Source: Acidobacteriota bacterium
GTDB lineage: Bacteria > Acidobacteriota > Vicinamibacteria > Vicinamibacterales > CAVVIG01
Direction: 5' to 3'
DNA length: 36,027 nt
Assembly (NCBI GenBank): GCA_018268955.1
Contig: JAFDVO010000024.1
Coordinates: 45,898 to 81,924 of the forward strand
Shown here: positions 24,768 to 33,615 of the stretch, piece by piece
Layout: each line of letters opens with the position of its first letter
Numbering within the stretch: the stretch's first letter is position 1
The notes under the pieces: model-generated
Seen by the model: the letters and a program-made list of their open reading frames with translations, nothing else
Databases searched by the model: none
What the model was told of the DNA's origin: nothing
Translations under genes and position numbers: made by a program

Positions 24768-26230
24768 CGCGAACGACCACGCCTGCGACCTGTGCGCTCG
24801 TCGCGATCCTCGGGTGCTTCGTCACCGGGTGCTCGGGGGGCTCGTCATCCACGCCGTCGTCGGCCACTGAGGGGACGACGACGCGGGCGGGCGCGGCAGA
24901 TACGGCGGGTGGGGCAGGTAGGGCAGGTGGGGCTGGTGGGGCTGGTGGGGCTGGTGGGACAGAGCGGGCTGGCGGGGCAGGCGGGGCGGGCCGAACTGTA
25001 ACGGCTTCACTGGCGGCCGTGACGCTGCCCGACCTCTCGAATGTCGCGGCGCCTGTGCGGGTGCAGGTGCAGGCGCGAGATGCGGCGCTGCGGGCGGTCC
25101 TTGCGCGTACGGACGCGACCGGCGAGGAGCTCGCGAAGTACTACGGGCTGCTGGGCGACGTGCTGATGGCCGCGACGTTCTTCGACGATGCGCGGCTGTG
25201 TTACGCGCACGCGGCGGCGGACGACCCGCAGGAGGCGCGGTGGCCGTACCTCCTCGGGCATGCCGCGCTGCGCGCCGGCAACCGCCCGGCGGCTCTCGAA
25301 GCGTTCACGCACGCCCTCTCACTGGAGGCCGGCTACCTGCCGATGCTGGTGTGGCTTGGCGACGTGCAACTCGATCTCGGGCAGAACGGTGAGGCACAGG
25401 CGACGTTTGCAAGGGCCATGGCGCTCGACTCCCGTTCCGCCGCAGCGCAATTCGGGGCTGGGCGCGCCGCGCTGGCCCGTGGTGCCTACGCCGAGGCGGT
25501 GTCGTACCTCGAGCACGCACAGCAGCTCGACCCGCGTGCAACCGCCATCAACTACCCACTCGCCATGGCGTATCGACGCCTCGGTGCCGGCGACAAGGCC
25601 GAGCCCCTGCTGCAGAAGCGGGGCTCGGCCGCACCGGCGATGCCCGACCCGCTGCTGCAGTCGGCCGACGTCGTGCTCGACAGCGCCGTCTCCCACGAGG
25701 CGCTCGGCATGCAGGCGCTGCGCGCGCAGGACTGGCCTGGCGCCGTGAAGGCATTCAGGCGAGGGCTCGAACTCGCTCCCGACGATCCGTCGCTGCGGTA
25801 CTGGCTCGCGAGCGCGCTGATCGCCTCAGGCGACGCCGCCGGCGCCGAACGGGAGTTCCGCGACGTGGTCCGGCGCCATCCGGACTACGCCAAGGCGCAC
25901 TTCAGCCTCGGCGCACTCAACGATCAGCGCGGACGACGCGACGAGGCACTGCGGGAGTACACGGCCGCCGTGCAGTACGCGCCCAACATGCCGGAGGCCC
26001 GACTCCGGCTTGCGGAAACACTCCGCGTCGCCGGCCAGCTGCGCGAAGCCATGGTGCAGTACGAAGCCGCCGTGCAGCTCGACCCGACCCAGGTGGCGGC
26101 GTGGATCGGCGGCTCACAGGCGCTCATCAAGCTCGGCGATCAGCAGCAGGCCCGCGACTGGCTCACCCGCGCACGCAAGGTCCACCCCACGAACCCGACG
26201 CTCGCCGCTATCGCTGGGTCGCTTCACTAG
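24764..26230 (+). CDS. TPR-repeat lipoprotein
   Basis: 488 residues. Lipobox FVTGC (lipidated C23), a Ser/Thr-rich then Gly/Ala-rich low-complexity spacer (about 49-78) encoded by a 9-bp tandem repeat, and TPR repeats from about residue 120 to the end (for example AYAEAVSYLEHAQQLDPRAT, WPGAVKAFRRGLELAPDDPS, EALREYTAAVQYAPNMPEAR). TPRs form a peptide-binding superhelix, so this is probably an envelope scaffold for the UnbV propeller encoded just upstream with a 4-bp overlap. The flexible spacer would hold the TPR domain away from the membrane. Function otherwise unknown. Confidence 0.88.
   Translation: MTRTTTPATCALVAILGCFVTGCSGGSSSTPSSATEGTTTRAGAADTAGGAGRAGGAGGAGGAGGTERAGGAGGAGRTVTASLAAVTLPDLSNVAAPVRVQVQARDAALRAVLARTDATGEELAKYYGLLGDVLMAATFFDDARLCYAHAAADDPQEARWPYLLGHAALRAGNRPAALEAFTHALSLEAGYLPMLVWLGDVQLDLGQNGEAQATFARAMALDSRSAAAQFGAGRAALARGAYAEAVSYLEHAQQLDPRATAINYPLAMAYRRLGAGDKAEPLLQKRGSAAPAMPDPLLQSADVVLDSAVSHEALGMQALRAQDWPGAVKAFRRGLELAPDDPSLRYWLASALIASGDAAGAEREFRDVVRRHPDYAKAHFSLGALNDQRGRRDEALREYTAAVQYAPNMPEARLRLAETLRVAGQLREAMVQYEAAVQLDPTQVAAWIGGSQALIKLGDQQQARDWLTRARKVHPTNPTLAAIAGSLH
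24908..24988 (+). repeat. Nonamer tandem repeat in the TPR lipoprotein gene
   Basis: Nine 9-bp units in register (GGTGGGGCA, GGTGGGGCT, GGCGGGGCA and relatives), translated as Gly-Gly-Ala-like triplets. Copy-number change would alter spacer length without shifting frame. Confidence 0.85.
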
Positions 26231-26278
26231 GAAGTCAGAAGTGAGACTTCAGAAGTCAGAAGTGAAATCCTGAGTTCT
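26230..26278 (+). repeat. Heptamer tandem repeat filling a convergent gene junction
   Basis: Seven 7-bp units (GGAAGTC, AGAAGTG, AGACTTC, AGAAGTC, AGAAGTG, AAATCCT, GAGTTCT) fill the gap between the TPR stop (26228-26230) and the SCO1 stop (26278-26280). The first and last bases of the array belong to the stop codons. Confidence 0.8.
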
Positions 26279-27180
26279 TACTTCGGCAACGCGGTGAGCG
26301 TTGCCGCCACCACGTCACCAAGCTGTGTCGCCGTGAACTGGTTGCCCTCGATGTTCGCGACGAGGCGACCGTCGCGGCCGATGATGGCCGTGTGCAGCGA
26401 GTGGTCCATGAGCCCTTCGGTGGCGAAGGCGTGCACGCCGAAGAGCCGGCAGGCGCGCTCGACGTCAGTGGCGGGTCCGGTGAGGAAGCGCCACGTGTCA
26501 GCATTCGCACTCCACTGACTCGCGTACTGCGCCATCACCTCCGGCGTGTCGTGCGTCGGGTCGAAGGTGATCGTCAGCAGCACGAGGTCTTTTCCCATCT
26601 GCGCCGCGAAGCGTTTCTGCAGCACCCCGAAGTTGTTCGCGAGCCGCAGGCAGAAGTTCGGCAGCGCGCATGTGGTGTAGATGAAGTTCGCTACGACGAC
26701 CTTGCCGCGGAACTGGGACAGTGAGGTCGGTCGTCGCTTCTGATCGACGAGCGAGAAGTCGGGCACAGGCCCACCGACGGCAACCATCTCCGCCGGACGC
26801 CCCTGCTTCCCGGCGGCGATATCGCTCAGGAGCTTCAGCCGATTCGCGCTGAACGGATCCTGCTCCGTGTTCGAGTACGGCACCACCGCGATCCGCGTCG
26901 CGTAGGACGTGTTCGGCTCGACGACGAGCGTGAATGAGACGACCGTCCCCGGCGTCAGCCCCTGGAGCTCTGACGCCTGCCTGACTTCGAACGGCATCGT
27001 CATCGCCGCCATGAAATTCGGGATCGCCTGGATGGATGCGGTGAACGTCTTCGCTGCCGGGGCAATGCTCACGATCATGCCGGTGACCGGGTACTCCTTC
27101 GTCCTCTGGCCGGCGCGGGCATGGACAGGCGCCAACAGGAACAGGAGCGCGACGAGCAGCCGAAACGCCCACATCGTCAT
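26278..27180 (-). CDS. SCO1/SenC copper protein with N-terminal CusF-like domain
   Basis: 300 residues. Signal peptide (ending HARA), a CusF-like copper-binding barrel (about 30-100; YPVTGMIVSIAP, Met-rich NFMAAMTMPFEV), then a SCO1 thioredoxin-fold domain (about 135-300). The metal site is C171 and C177 in TTCALPNFC plus H260 in MDHS. The usual SCO motif is C-x3-C; this one is C-x5-C. SCO proteins deliver copper to cytochrome oxidase or guard against thiol stress. Two copper domains in one chain suggest direct hand-over. GGAGGA precedes the ATG at 27180, one base after the stop of the parvulin-propeller gene: one operon. Confidence 0.9.
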   Translation of the reverse strand: MTMWAFRLLVALLFLLAPVHARAGQRTKEYPVTGMIVSIAPAAKTFTASIQAIPNFMAAMTMPFEVRQASELQGLTPGTVVSFTLVVEPNTSYATRIAVVPYSNTEQDPFSANRLKLLSDIAAGKQGRPAEMVAVGGPVPDFSLVDQKRRPTSLSQFRGKVVVANFIYTTCALPNFCLRLANNFGVLQKRFAAQMGKDLVLLTITFDPTHDTPEVMAQYASQWSANADTWRFLTGPATDVERACRLFGVHAFATEGLMDHSLHTAIIGRDGRLVANIEGNQFTATQLGDVVAATLTALPK

Positions 27181-27181
27181 G

Positions 27182-29740
27182 TCACTTGTGTCCTCCGCCA
27201 AGGGGGATTGGGGTCCGCTCGATCGCGAGCAGCGATGCGGCGCCTTCCTCCAGTGCATACGCGTGGTTCGCGACGACGTCGGTGAAGTGCTGCCTTGTCC
27301 CGCTGGAGGGCCACCAGACATCGACGGTCACGTTCGTCGCGTCCGGGCCGAGCCCGATATGCTGCTCCAGCGGTGACGCACCAAAGGAGCCGCCGCTGGA
27401 CACCTGCCGGTGCATGCGGCGCGCAACCCCGTCGTGCTCGACACTTACGGTGATGCGTGCGCCAAGGGCCGAGCGGTTGCTCTTGACGCCTGTGAGCTTC
27501 AGCGCGATCCAGTCGTTGCCATTGCCGGGGTTCTCGAACACACGCATGGCGTGGCTGTCTCCCGGTGTGGCACCACCAATCTCCGCAACGATGTCCTCGT
27601 CTCCATCGAAGTCGAGGTCGGCAAACGCGATGCCGTGCCCCTTGTGGATCTCGCCCGTTCCTGACGCGGCGGTCACGTCCACGAAGCGCTTGCCACCGTC
27701 GTTCCTGAGCAGCGCGTGCGGCGCAATCGACGCGTAGGATGGCGTGCCCATGCCGAGGTATACGTCGAGGAACCCGTCGTTGTCGATGTCGCCGAAGTTT
27801 GCGCCCATCGGCATGAAGACCTTGTCCATGCCCGTGCTCGTCGTGACGTCCTCGAACGTCCCGTCCCCGCGATTGCGATACAGCTTCATCGTCGGCGCGT
27901 TGTGCGGCAGGTCGAAGTAGGTGCGGGCCGTGTCGTCCACGCTCATGAAGTAGCTGGTGACGAAGAGGTCCAGCCAGCCGTCGTTGTCGTAATCGAAGAA
28001 CCAGGTGGCGAAGCCTCGCCCGGCGCCAGGCACGCCCGCCGCGACTGCACGGTCGGTGAAGGTGTTGTTGCCGTTGTTGCGATAGAGCTGGTTCGTGCCG
28101 TCGTAGTTCGACACGTAGAAATCCACGAAGCCGTCGTTGTCGTAGTCGCCGGCCGTAACGCCCTTGGCGAACGTCTGCCGGTCGACGCCGGCGCTCTTCG
28201 CGATATCGGTGAAGTGCCCGCGACCATCGTTCAGGAACAGCTGCGCTTTCGCATCTTCGTTGCCGACGAAGAGGTCCAGCGAGCCGTCGTTGTTGATGTC
28301 GGCCCACGCGGATGCCTGCGATGCGGTCACGGGCGTCGCAAGGCCGCTCTCGACCGTCACGTCCGTGAACGTGCCGTCGCAGTTGTTCTTCAACAGCGAC
28401 CGGCGCTGGGCCACCTCCCAGCCGCCGCGCATGACGAGCAGGTCCGTGCAGCGATCGTTGTTGTAGTCCGCCTGCACGAGGTTCAGCCCGCCGACCTCCG
28501 CCCGCAACCCCGCCGCCGCGCTCCGCTCCGCCCACGTGCCGTCCCCGTTGCTCCCGAAGTACCGCACTGGCCCGCAGCTGTAGAAGTTCGACGTGACCAC
28601 GTCGAATCGTCCGCTGTTCCGCAGGTCGTCCACGACGAGGCCGCCCGCGCTGGCGAAGACGTTGAGCCCTGCGCGTGCCGCGACGTCCTTGAAGCGCGGC
28701 ACGGCATCGGACGGACCGAACGCCGATGACGAGAGGCGGTCCGCGGCGGGCACGCCATCGGGCCAGGTGCCGCGGGCCATGTGCGACGCGTTCAACAGCC
28801 ACCGCCCTTCGAGGTCGCCAGGTCGACGGGCAAGGAAGGACGTCAACAGCTCGATGGCGCGGTCGACGTCGGCAGTCTTCGCGTAGGCGACGCCAGGCGC
28901 GCCGGGCATCAGGCAGGTGTCGTTCGGCTGCCTGAACACGTTGCTGTCCATGCCCGCCTTGTGCAGGTGGGCCACGGCGAGCATCTCTTCCACCTGCGGA
29001 ACAGCGGCTGCCACTGACGCCTGGGCGATGCGGTACGCCTCGGAGTAGTGCTCGATGGCGCGCGCCATGGAGCCTTGGTAGGCGAGGATCTGCGCCAGGC
29101 CCAGGTGGGCCTGCATCAACTCGAACGGGGGCCGGCTCTCGCGCACCTGCGCGTTTACTGGCGCAAAGAAGCGCTCGAAGAGATCCTGCCCCGCACTCAA
29201 CGAGTCCTGGCGCGCCTGGCAGATGCCCTGCGGGGTTGTGTTCCAGTCTGCACCTTTCGGAAACTCGCGCAGGAGCGCTTCCGCTTCCGGCAGGCCGCCG
29301 ATGTCAGGCACGAACTTCACGGCACCGACACCGGCGATGGTGGCGAAGCTCACCGGATTGATTGGCGTCGGGGTCCCAGGCGCGTCGCTCACGACCTGGA
29401 AGATGGCGAACCCGGTCGCGACCTGCGCGACTGGTGACACCTGCCCGGGCCGCACGTTTGCGAGGGCACGTCGCACGGATTCCCGGAGCGAGGAGACGTC
29501 CACGCGGCCGACCAGTCCACCGTCACCCGCCGTGGGGTCGATCGAGTGCCTGCGCGCGAGCTCATCGAAGCGGTCACCGCGTTTCACGCGGTCGAGGACC
29601 GCGCTGGCGTCCTCGCTCGTGGCCAGCACGATCATCCGAAGCGTCAGCGCCTGGCGTTCGTCCTGCGGCGCGGCCCCCTGTGCGAGAAGCCCCGCCGTCG
29701 CCAGAACACCGGCGATCAGCACCGCTACGAACTGCCTCAT
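27182..29740 (-). CDS. Parvulin-TPR-propeller-UnbV fusion protein
   Basis: 852 residues, exported. Signal peptide (about 1-24), a parvulin-type prolyl isomerase-like domain (about 30-125; [52 protein letters not shown]), a TPR-like helical region (about 170-330), an FG-GAP/VCBS propeller with calcium-type loops ([54 protein letters not shown]), and a C-terminal ASPIC/UnbV domain (about 750-835). It joins in one chain the modules encoded by the two facing lipoprotein genes, and adds a folding-catalyst domain. Start at 29740; no Shine-Dalgarno site, and a TACACT box 11 bases upstream suggests a very short leader. Ligand unknown. Confidence 0.9.
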   Translation of the reverse strand: MRQFVAVLIAGVLATAGLLAQGAAPQDERQALTLRMIVLATSEDASAVLDRVKRGDRFDELARRHSIDPTAGDGGLVGRVDVSSLRESVRRALANVRPGQVSPVAQVATGFAIFQVVSDAPGTPTPINPVSFATIAGVGAVKFVPDIGGLPEAEALLREFPKGADWNTTPQGICQARQDSLSAGQDLFERFFAPVNAQVRESRPPFELMQAHLGLAQILAYQGSMARAIEHYSEAYRIAQASVAAAVPQVEEMLAVAHLHKAGMDSNVFRQPNDTCLMPGAPGVAYAKTADVDRAIELLTSFLARRPGDLEGRWLLNASHMARGTWPDGVPAADRLSSSAFGPSDAVPRFKDVAARAGLNVFASAGGLVVDDLRNSGRFDVVTSNFYSCGPVRYFGSNGDGTWAERSAAAGLRAEVGGLNLVQADYNNDRCTDLLVMRGGWEVAQRRSLLKNNCDGTFTDVTVESGLATPVTASQASAWADINNDGSLDLFVGNEDAKAQLFLNDGRGHFTDIAKSAGVDRQTFAKGVTAGDYDNDGFVDFYVSNYDGTNQLYRNNGNNTFTDRAVAAGVPGAGRGFATWFFDYDNDGWLDLFVTSYFMSVDDTARTYFDLPHNAPTMKLYRNRGDGTFEDVTTSTGMDKVFMPMGANFGDIDNDGFLDVYLGMGTPSYASIAPHALLRNDGGKRFVDVTAASGTGEIHKGHGIAFADLDFDGDEDIVAEIGGATPGDSHAMRVFENPGNGNDWIALKLTGVKSNRSALGARITVSVEHDGVARRMHRQVSSGGSFGASPLEQHIGLGPDATNVTVDVWWPSSGTRQHFTDVVANHAYALEEGAASLLAIERTPIPLGGGHK

Positions 29741-29750
29741 CGTCAGGCGG

Positions 29751-29756
29751 AGTGTA
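29751..29756 (-). promoter_or_regulatory. Candidate -10 box of the fusion-SCO1 operon
   Basis: TACACT on the minus strand, last T 11 bases before the ATG at 29740, so the leader would be about four bases. Its upstream region is the heptamer array at 29770-29853. Confidence 0.35.
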
Positions 29757-29769
29757 CTTCACCGGTCGG

Positions 29770-29853
29770 CACTCGGGGCTCGGGGCTCGGGACCGGGAAC
29801 TCGGAACTCGGGATTGGGTACTGGGGACTCGGGACTGGGGCCCGGGAACTCGG
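29770..29853 (+). repeat. Heptamer tandem repeat between divergent promoters
   Basis: Twelve 7-bp units in exact register, consensus ACTCGGG (variants GCTCGGG, ACCGGGA, ACTGGGG, ATTGGGT). It fills the space between the two outward-facing -10 boxes at 29751-29756 and 29861-29866, where both -35 regions should lie. Confidence 0.85.
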
Positions 29854-29860
29854 GCTCGGC

Positions 29861-29866
29861 TAAGAT
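29861..29866 (+). promoter_or_regulatory. Candidate -10 box of the sugar dehydrogenase gene
   Basis: TAAGAT, giving a leader of about 22 bases that contains GGGAG before the ATG at 29895. The heptamer array ends 7 bases upstream. Confidence 0.4.
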
Positions 29867-29894
29867 GATCGTTCCTCTGCCTGGGAGAATCACC

Positions 29895-31133
29895 ATGCTG
29901 TCCAGAACGTCCGTCGTCCGTGCTGTATTGACCGCCGCTTTCCTGGCGCCGATCGCGGCCAGTGCACAGGTTGCCGATCCACGACCCGCGAATGCTCCGG
30001 CGCAGAAGCCGGCGTTTCCGGGCCAGACCGATGCGCCCGAGCAGAAGCTCGGTGTGGCGTTCGATGTCGTCACCGTCACCGACGGGCTCCGGAACCCCTG
30101 GGGCATGACCTTCCTGCCGAACGGCAAGATGCTCGTGACCGAGCGGATCGGCTACCTCCGGATCGTGAACGCTGACGGCACCGTGGTGCCGCAGCCGGTC
30201 TCGGGCCTGCCTGCCGTGGACAACCGCGGGCAGGGCGGTCTCCTGGACGTCGTGCTGGATCCCAACTTCGCGAGCAACCAGTTGATCTACTGGAGCTACG
30301 CCGAGCCGCGTGAGAACGGCACCAACAACACGGCCGTTGCACGTGGCCGGCTCGTCGAGGGGCCTCCGGCCCGCGTCGAGAACGTCCAGGTGATCTACCA
30401 CCAGGGGCCCTCGCTCAACTCGACGCTGCACTTCGGCTCGCGCCTGAACTTCCTGAAGGATGGCACCCTGCTCATCACGCACGGTGAACGCTCGATCACC
30501 GAGGGCCGCATGCAGGCGCAGCGGATGGACGGCCTGCTCGGCAAGGTCGCACGCATCAACGCCGACGGCTCCATCCCGAAAGACAATCCGTTCGTCGGTC
30601 GCGCCGGCGCGCGCGAGGAGATCTTCTCCATCGGCCATCGCAACATTCAGTCCGCAGCTATTCACCCGACCACGGGCGAACTCTGGGAAGTGGAACACGG
30701 CACGCGCGGCGGCGATGAGCTGAACGTGGTCCGCAAGGGGAAGGACTACGGGTGGCCGACGATTGCCTACGGCATCGAGTACGCCGGAGGGCCCATCACC
30801 GGTGGCATCACCGCGAAGGACGGCATGGAACAGCCGCTCTACTACTGGGACCCGGTCATCGGTCCGAGCGGGATGGCGTTCTACACGGGGAACCTGTTCC
30901 CGTCGTGGAAGGGCAGCCTCTTCATCGGCGGGCACCAGACGAACGACCTCGTGCGTCTCTCGCTCAACGGCGAGAAGGTGACCGGGGAAGAGCGGCTCCT
31001 CACCGACCGCAACCCGCGGCTTCGCATTCGGGATGTGCGGCAGGGTCCCGACGGTGCGCTCTACCTACTGACCGACGAGAACACGACCGGCAAGCTGCTG
31101 AAGCTCGTTCCGAAAGGGGCGGGGACGAAGTAG
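29895..31133 (+). CDS. PQQ-dependent aldose sugar dehydrogenase family protein
   Basis: 412 residues, exported (signal peptide ending ASAQ). A six-bladed soluble glucose dehydrogenase-type propeller: [20 protein letters not shown] opens the domain, then [29 protein letters not shown] with the catalytic-type His, [20 protein letters not shown], the calcium/PQQ loop [10 protein letters not shown], and [20 protein letters not shown]. Members oxidise aldoses to lactones in the periplasm using PQQ and calcium. I chose the ATG at 29895 because GGGAG lies eight bases before it and the signal peptide begins there; an upstream in-frame ATG at 29865 overlaps the -10 box. It lies alone between divergent and convergent neighbours. 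Confidence 0.92.
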   Translation: MLSRTSVVRAVLTAAFLAPIAASAQVADPRPANAPAQKPAFPGQTDAPEQKLGVAFDVVTVTDGLRNPWGMTFLPNGKMLVTERIGYLRIVNADGTVVPQPVSGLPAVDNRGQGGLLDVVLDPNFASNQLIYWSYAEPRENGTNNTAVARGRLVEGPPARVENVQVIYHQGPSLNSTLHFGSRLNFLKDGTLLITHGERSITEGRMQAQRMDGLLGKVARINADGSIPKDNPFVGRAGAREEIFSIGHRNIQSAAIHPTTGELWEVEHGTRGGDELNVVRKGKDYGWPTIAYGIEYAGGPITGGITAKDGMEQPLYYWDPVIGPSGMAFYTGNLFPSWKGSLFIGGHQTNDLVRLSLNGEKVTGEERLLTDRNPRLRIRDVRQGPDGALYLLTDENTTGKLLKLVPKGAGTK

Positions 31134-31149
31134 AGGTTGGAGGTTGGGG

Positions 31150-31175
31150 GCGTCAGGCTGAAGCCTGACGCCTAC
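31150..31175 (-). repeat. REP-type hairpin with GTAG head
   Basis: GCGTCAGGC (31150-31158), loop TGAA, GCCTGACGC (31163-31171), CTAC (31172-31175). Perfect 9-bp stem 17 bases after the sugar dehydrogenase stop, where it could also act as a 3'-end hairpin. Confidence 0.75.
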
Positions 31176-31227
31176 GACTCGCCGACCGCCGTGCCGGCCT
31201 CGCCAGCATCGGCTGTCCTGCCCGGCT

Positions 31228-31275
31228 ACCGGGATTTCCCGGCCCTCCCCCGCCTTCCTGGCCCTCCCGGCCTTT
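31228..31275 (-). repeat. Degenerate nonamer repeat
   Basis: On the minus strand about five units such as AAGGCCGGG, AGGGCCAGG, AAGGCGGGG. This is the same motif as the array inside the methyltransferase tail (15959-16030), here in non-coding DNA. Confidence 0.6.
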
Positions 31276-31276
31276 G

Positions 31277-31324
31277 TGCATTCCTGCATTTCTGCGTTTC
31301 TGCATTTCTGCATTTCTGCATTTC
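31277..31324 (+). repeat. Octamer tandem repeat, TGCATTTC type
   Basis: Six 8-bp units in register (TGCATTCC, TGCATTTC, TGCGTTTC, then three TGCATTTC), ending two bases before the stop codon of the formate-tetrahydrofolate ligase gene. Confidence 0.85.
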
Positions 31325-31326
31325 CC

Positions 31327-32958
31327 TCAGGCGATCCCCACGATCTCCCCATCTGCTGCGAGGTCGATGTTGCGCGCGTGCGGTGTCTTCGGCAGGCCCG
31401 GCATCGTGAGGATTTCGCCCGTGAGCGGGACGAGGAACCCGGCGCCCGATGCGATGCGCACCTCGCGAATGGTCATGTCGAAGTGGCGCGGCCGCCCGAC
31501 CCGCTTCTCGTCGTCTGACAGCGAGAGGTGCGTCTTCGCCATGCAGATCGGCAGCTGCCCGAAGCCGAGCGCCTCGGCGCGGTCGATCTGCTTCTTGGCC
31601 GTCATCGAGAAGTCCACATCGTCTGCGCCGTAGATCGTGCGCGCCACGCGGCGGATCTTGTCCATCGGCGGATCCGCCAGGTCGTACATGTAGCGTGGCT
31701 GCGGAGTGGATGCGCCAGCTCGGGCCAGCACGCGCTCGGTGAGCGCCATGGCGGCTTCTCCGCCCTTGCCGTAGACGTCCGCCGCACCAGCGTCGACACC
31801 ATCGCCTTGCAGCGCGTCGAGCACGAGCTGCACCTCGTCCGGCGCGTCCTCCGCGCGAAGGTTCAGCAGCACGATCGGCTCGAGGCCGAAGCTCCGCACG
31901 TTCTCGAGGTGCTTGCGCAGGTTCTCCAGCCCCCGCTTCAGCGCATCCGCATTGCGCTGCCCTGACTCCTGAGCGGGCACGCCCCCGTGGAACTTGAGCG
32001 CACGGAGGGTTGCCACCAGGACGACGGCGTGGGGCCAGATGCCGGCAACGCGGCACTTGATGTCGAGGAACTTCTCGGCGCCGAGGTCGAAGCCGAAGCC
32101 TGCCTCGGTGAACACGACGTCGGCGTGGCGCAGCAGGAGGCGCGTCGCGATGATGCTGTTGCAGCCATGGGCGATGTTGCCGAAAGGCCCGCCGTGCACG
32201 ACGGCTGGCGCCCCCTCGATGGTCTGCACCAGGTTTGGCAGCATCGCATCGCGCAGCAGCGCCGCCATTGCACCTTCAGCGTGCAGGTCCGCGGCGAACA
32301 CCGGCGTGTTGTCGCGGCTGAAGCCCACGAGGATGCGTGCGAGCCGATCCTTCAGGTCTGCGTAATCACGCGCGAGACAGAGGATGGCCATCACCTCACT
32401 CGCGGCCGTGATGTCGTACCCATCCTCGCGCGGCACGCCCATCGTCCGGCCGCCGAGGCCCGAAACGATGCGCCGGAGGAAGCGGTCGCTCATGTCCGTG
32501 ACGCGCCTGAAGACCATCTGTCGGCCATCGAGCTGCGGCGGAGCACCGTAGAAGATGTCGTTGTCGGCCAGCGCCGCGAGGAGGTTGTGCGCGGACGTGA
32601 CCGCGTGCAGGTCGCCTGTGAAGTGCAGGTTGATCCGCTCTGAGGGGACGAGCATCGAGCGGCCGCCGCCCGTGCCACCACCTTTCGCGCCGAACACCGG
32701 ACCGAGCGACGGCTCACGCAGCGCGCACGCGGAACGCACGCCCAGCCGACGCGCAGCCTGCGTCAGCCCAATGACGCACGTCGTCTTGCCCTCGCCCGCC
32801 GGTGTCGGGTTGATGGCGGAGACGAGCACGAGCTTTCCGCTCAGTGGCGCGCCGCTGAACGCGTGCGTCGCGGCGATCTTCGCCACGCCCGGTCCCCACG
32901 GGTGGATGTCCTGTGTAGAAAGGCTGAGGTCGGCGGCGACGTCTTCGATGCGGCGCAT
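31327..32958 (-). CDS. fhs: Formate-tetrahydrofolate ligase
   Basis: 543 residues, about the family length. It joins formate to tetrahydrofolate with ATP, making 10-formyl-THF for purine and one-carbon metabolism. The P-loop PTPAGEGKTT is at residues 51-60, followed by REPSLGPVFGAKGGGTGGG, the N-terminal domain motif FTGDLHAV, VFTEAGFGFDLGAEKFLDIK, and the C-terminal LPICMAKTHLSLSDD and GAGFLVPLTGEI signatures. Cytoplasmic. Start at 32958, with no good ribosome-binding site; a TAAGAT box ends 9 bases upstream, so the leader would be one to three bases. Stands alone, with the octamer array touching its 3' end. Confidence 0.96.
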   Translation of the reverse strand: MRRIEDVAADLSLSTQDIHPWGPGVAKIAATHAFSGAPLSGKLVLVSAINPTPAGEGKTTCVIGLTQAARRLGVRSACALREPSLGPVFGAKGGGTGGGRSMLVPSERINLHFTGDLHAVTSAHNLLAALADNDIFYGAPPQLDGRQMVFRRVTDMSDRFLRRIVSGLGGRTMGVPREDGYDITAASEVMAILCLARDYADLKDRLARILVGFSRDNTPVFAADLHAEGAMAALLRDAMLPNLVQTIEGAPAVVHGGPFGNIAHGCNSIIATRLLLRHADVVFTEAGFGFDLGAEKFLDIKCRVAGIWPHAVVLVATLRALKFHGGVPAQESGQRNADALKRGLENLRKHLENVRSFGLEPIVLLNLRAEDAPDEVQLVLDALQGDGVDAGAADVYGKGGEAAMALTERVLARAGASTPQPRYMYDLADPPMDKIRRVARTIYGADDVDFSMTAKKQIDRAEALGFGQLPICMAKTHLSLSDDEKRVGRPRHFDMTIREVRIASGAGFLVPLTGEILTMPGLPKTPHARNIDLAADGEIVGIA

Positions 32959-32966
32959 GCGCGACG

Positions 32967-32972
32967 ATCTTA
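32967..32972 (-). promoter_or_regulatory. Candidate -10 box of the formate-THF ligase gene
   Basis: TAAGAT on the minus strand, last T 9 bases before the ATG, implying a nearly leaderless transcript. No clear -35. Confidence 0.4.
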
Positions 32973-33025
32973 CTGGTCGCGTTCATGTGCGCAAAACGTC
33001 ATGCGGACGTCTGCGGCCCATCAGG

Positions 33026-33031
33026 TACGAT
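33026..33031 (+). promoter_or_regulatory. Candidate -10 box of the secreted 170-residue protein gene
   Basis: TACGAT, about 33 bases before the ATG at 33064; the leader carries TTGGAGG, a strong ribosome-binding site. Confidence 0.4.
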
Positions 33032-33063
33032 CGATCCGTCATTCCGTGATCATTGGAGGTTCG

Positions 33064-33576
33064 ATGAAGTCCCTGTTCCGCACAGTCGCGGCGCTGCTCG
33101 TGGCTGTACTCCTGTTCGAAAGTTCCGCGCTGGCCGTCGACGCAAAGTACGCCGCGTACGACGGCGGCACCATCAACGTGTTCGGCGATCCGAAAGATCC
33201 GGTCGAGGGTCGGCTCGACACGACCAGCGACGATGCACTGGTGTTTGCGGCGTACGGGAAGGACTACGCCGGCAAGCAGTTCTCCATCAAGTACAAGAAG
33301 ATCGTCGATCTCGAGTACGGCCAGAAGGCCGGTCGCCGCGTCGGAGCGGCTGTCGGCACCGCGGTGCTGCTCGGCCCGATCGGCCTCGTGCCGCTCTTCT
33401 CCAAGAAGCGCAAGCACTACCTCACGATTGGCTTCAAGGACGATGCGGGCAAGGACCAGGTCGCGATCATCGAGCTGGGCAAGGATATCGTCCGGACGTC
33501 GCTCGCCGTCATCCAGACCCGGTCGGGCAAGCAGATCGAGTATCAGGACGAGGAGGCGAAGAAGTCGGGCAAGTAG
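33064..33576 (+). CDS. Secreted protein of unknown function
   Basis: 170 residues. Signal peptide (MKSLFRTVAALLVAVLLFES, ending ALAV), a small beta-rich domain (GGTINVFGDPKD, VEGRLDTTSDDALVFAAYGK, FSIKYKKIVDLEYG), a short glycine-rich hydrophobic segment (RRVGAAVGTAVLLGPIGLVP), then more strands (HYLTIGFKDDAGKDQVAIIE) and a Lys/Glu-rich tail. The alternating strands around a hydrophobic hairpin recall bacterial PH-like proteins, but I cannot assign the family. ATG at 33064 with GGAGG. Followed after 39 bp by the rhodanese gene, which has its own -10 box. Confidence 0.85.
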   Translation: MKSLFRTVAALLVAVLLFESSALAVDAKYAAYDGGTINVFGDPKDPVEGRLDTTSDDALVFAAYGKDYAGKQFSIKYKKIVDLEYGQKAGRRVGAAVGTAVLLGPIGLVPLFSKKRKHYLTIGFKDDAGKDQVAIIELGKDIVRTSLAVIQTRSGKQIEYQDEEAKKSGK

Positions 33577-33603
33577 ATAGCGTAGGCGGACGTCGGGCGC
33601 TGT

Positions 33604-33609
33604 TACACT
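33604..33609 (+). promoter_or_regulatory. Candidate -10 box giving a leaderless rhodanese transcript
   Basis: TACACT preceded by TGT, last T exactly 7 bases before the ATG at 33616. No Shine-Dalgarno site; no clear -35. Confidence 0.45.
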
Positions 33610-33615
33610 CCCCGC

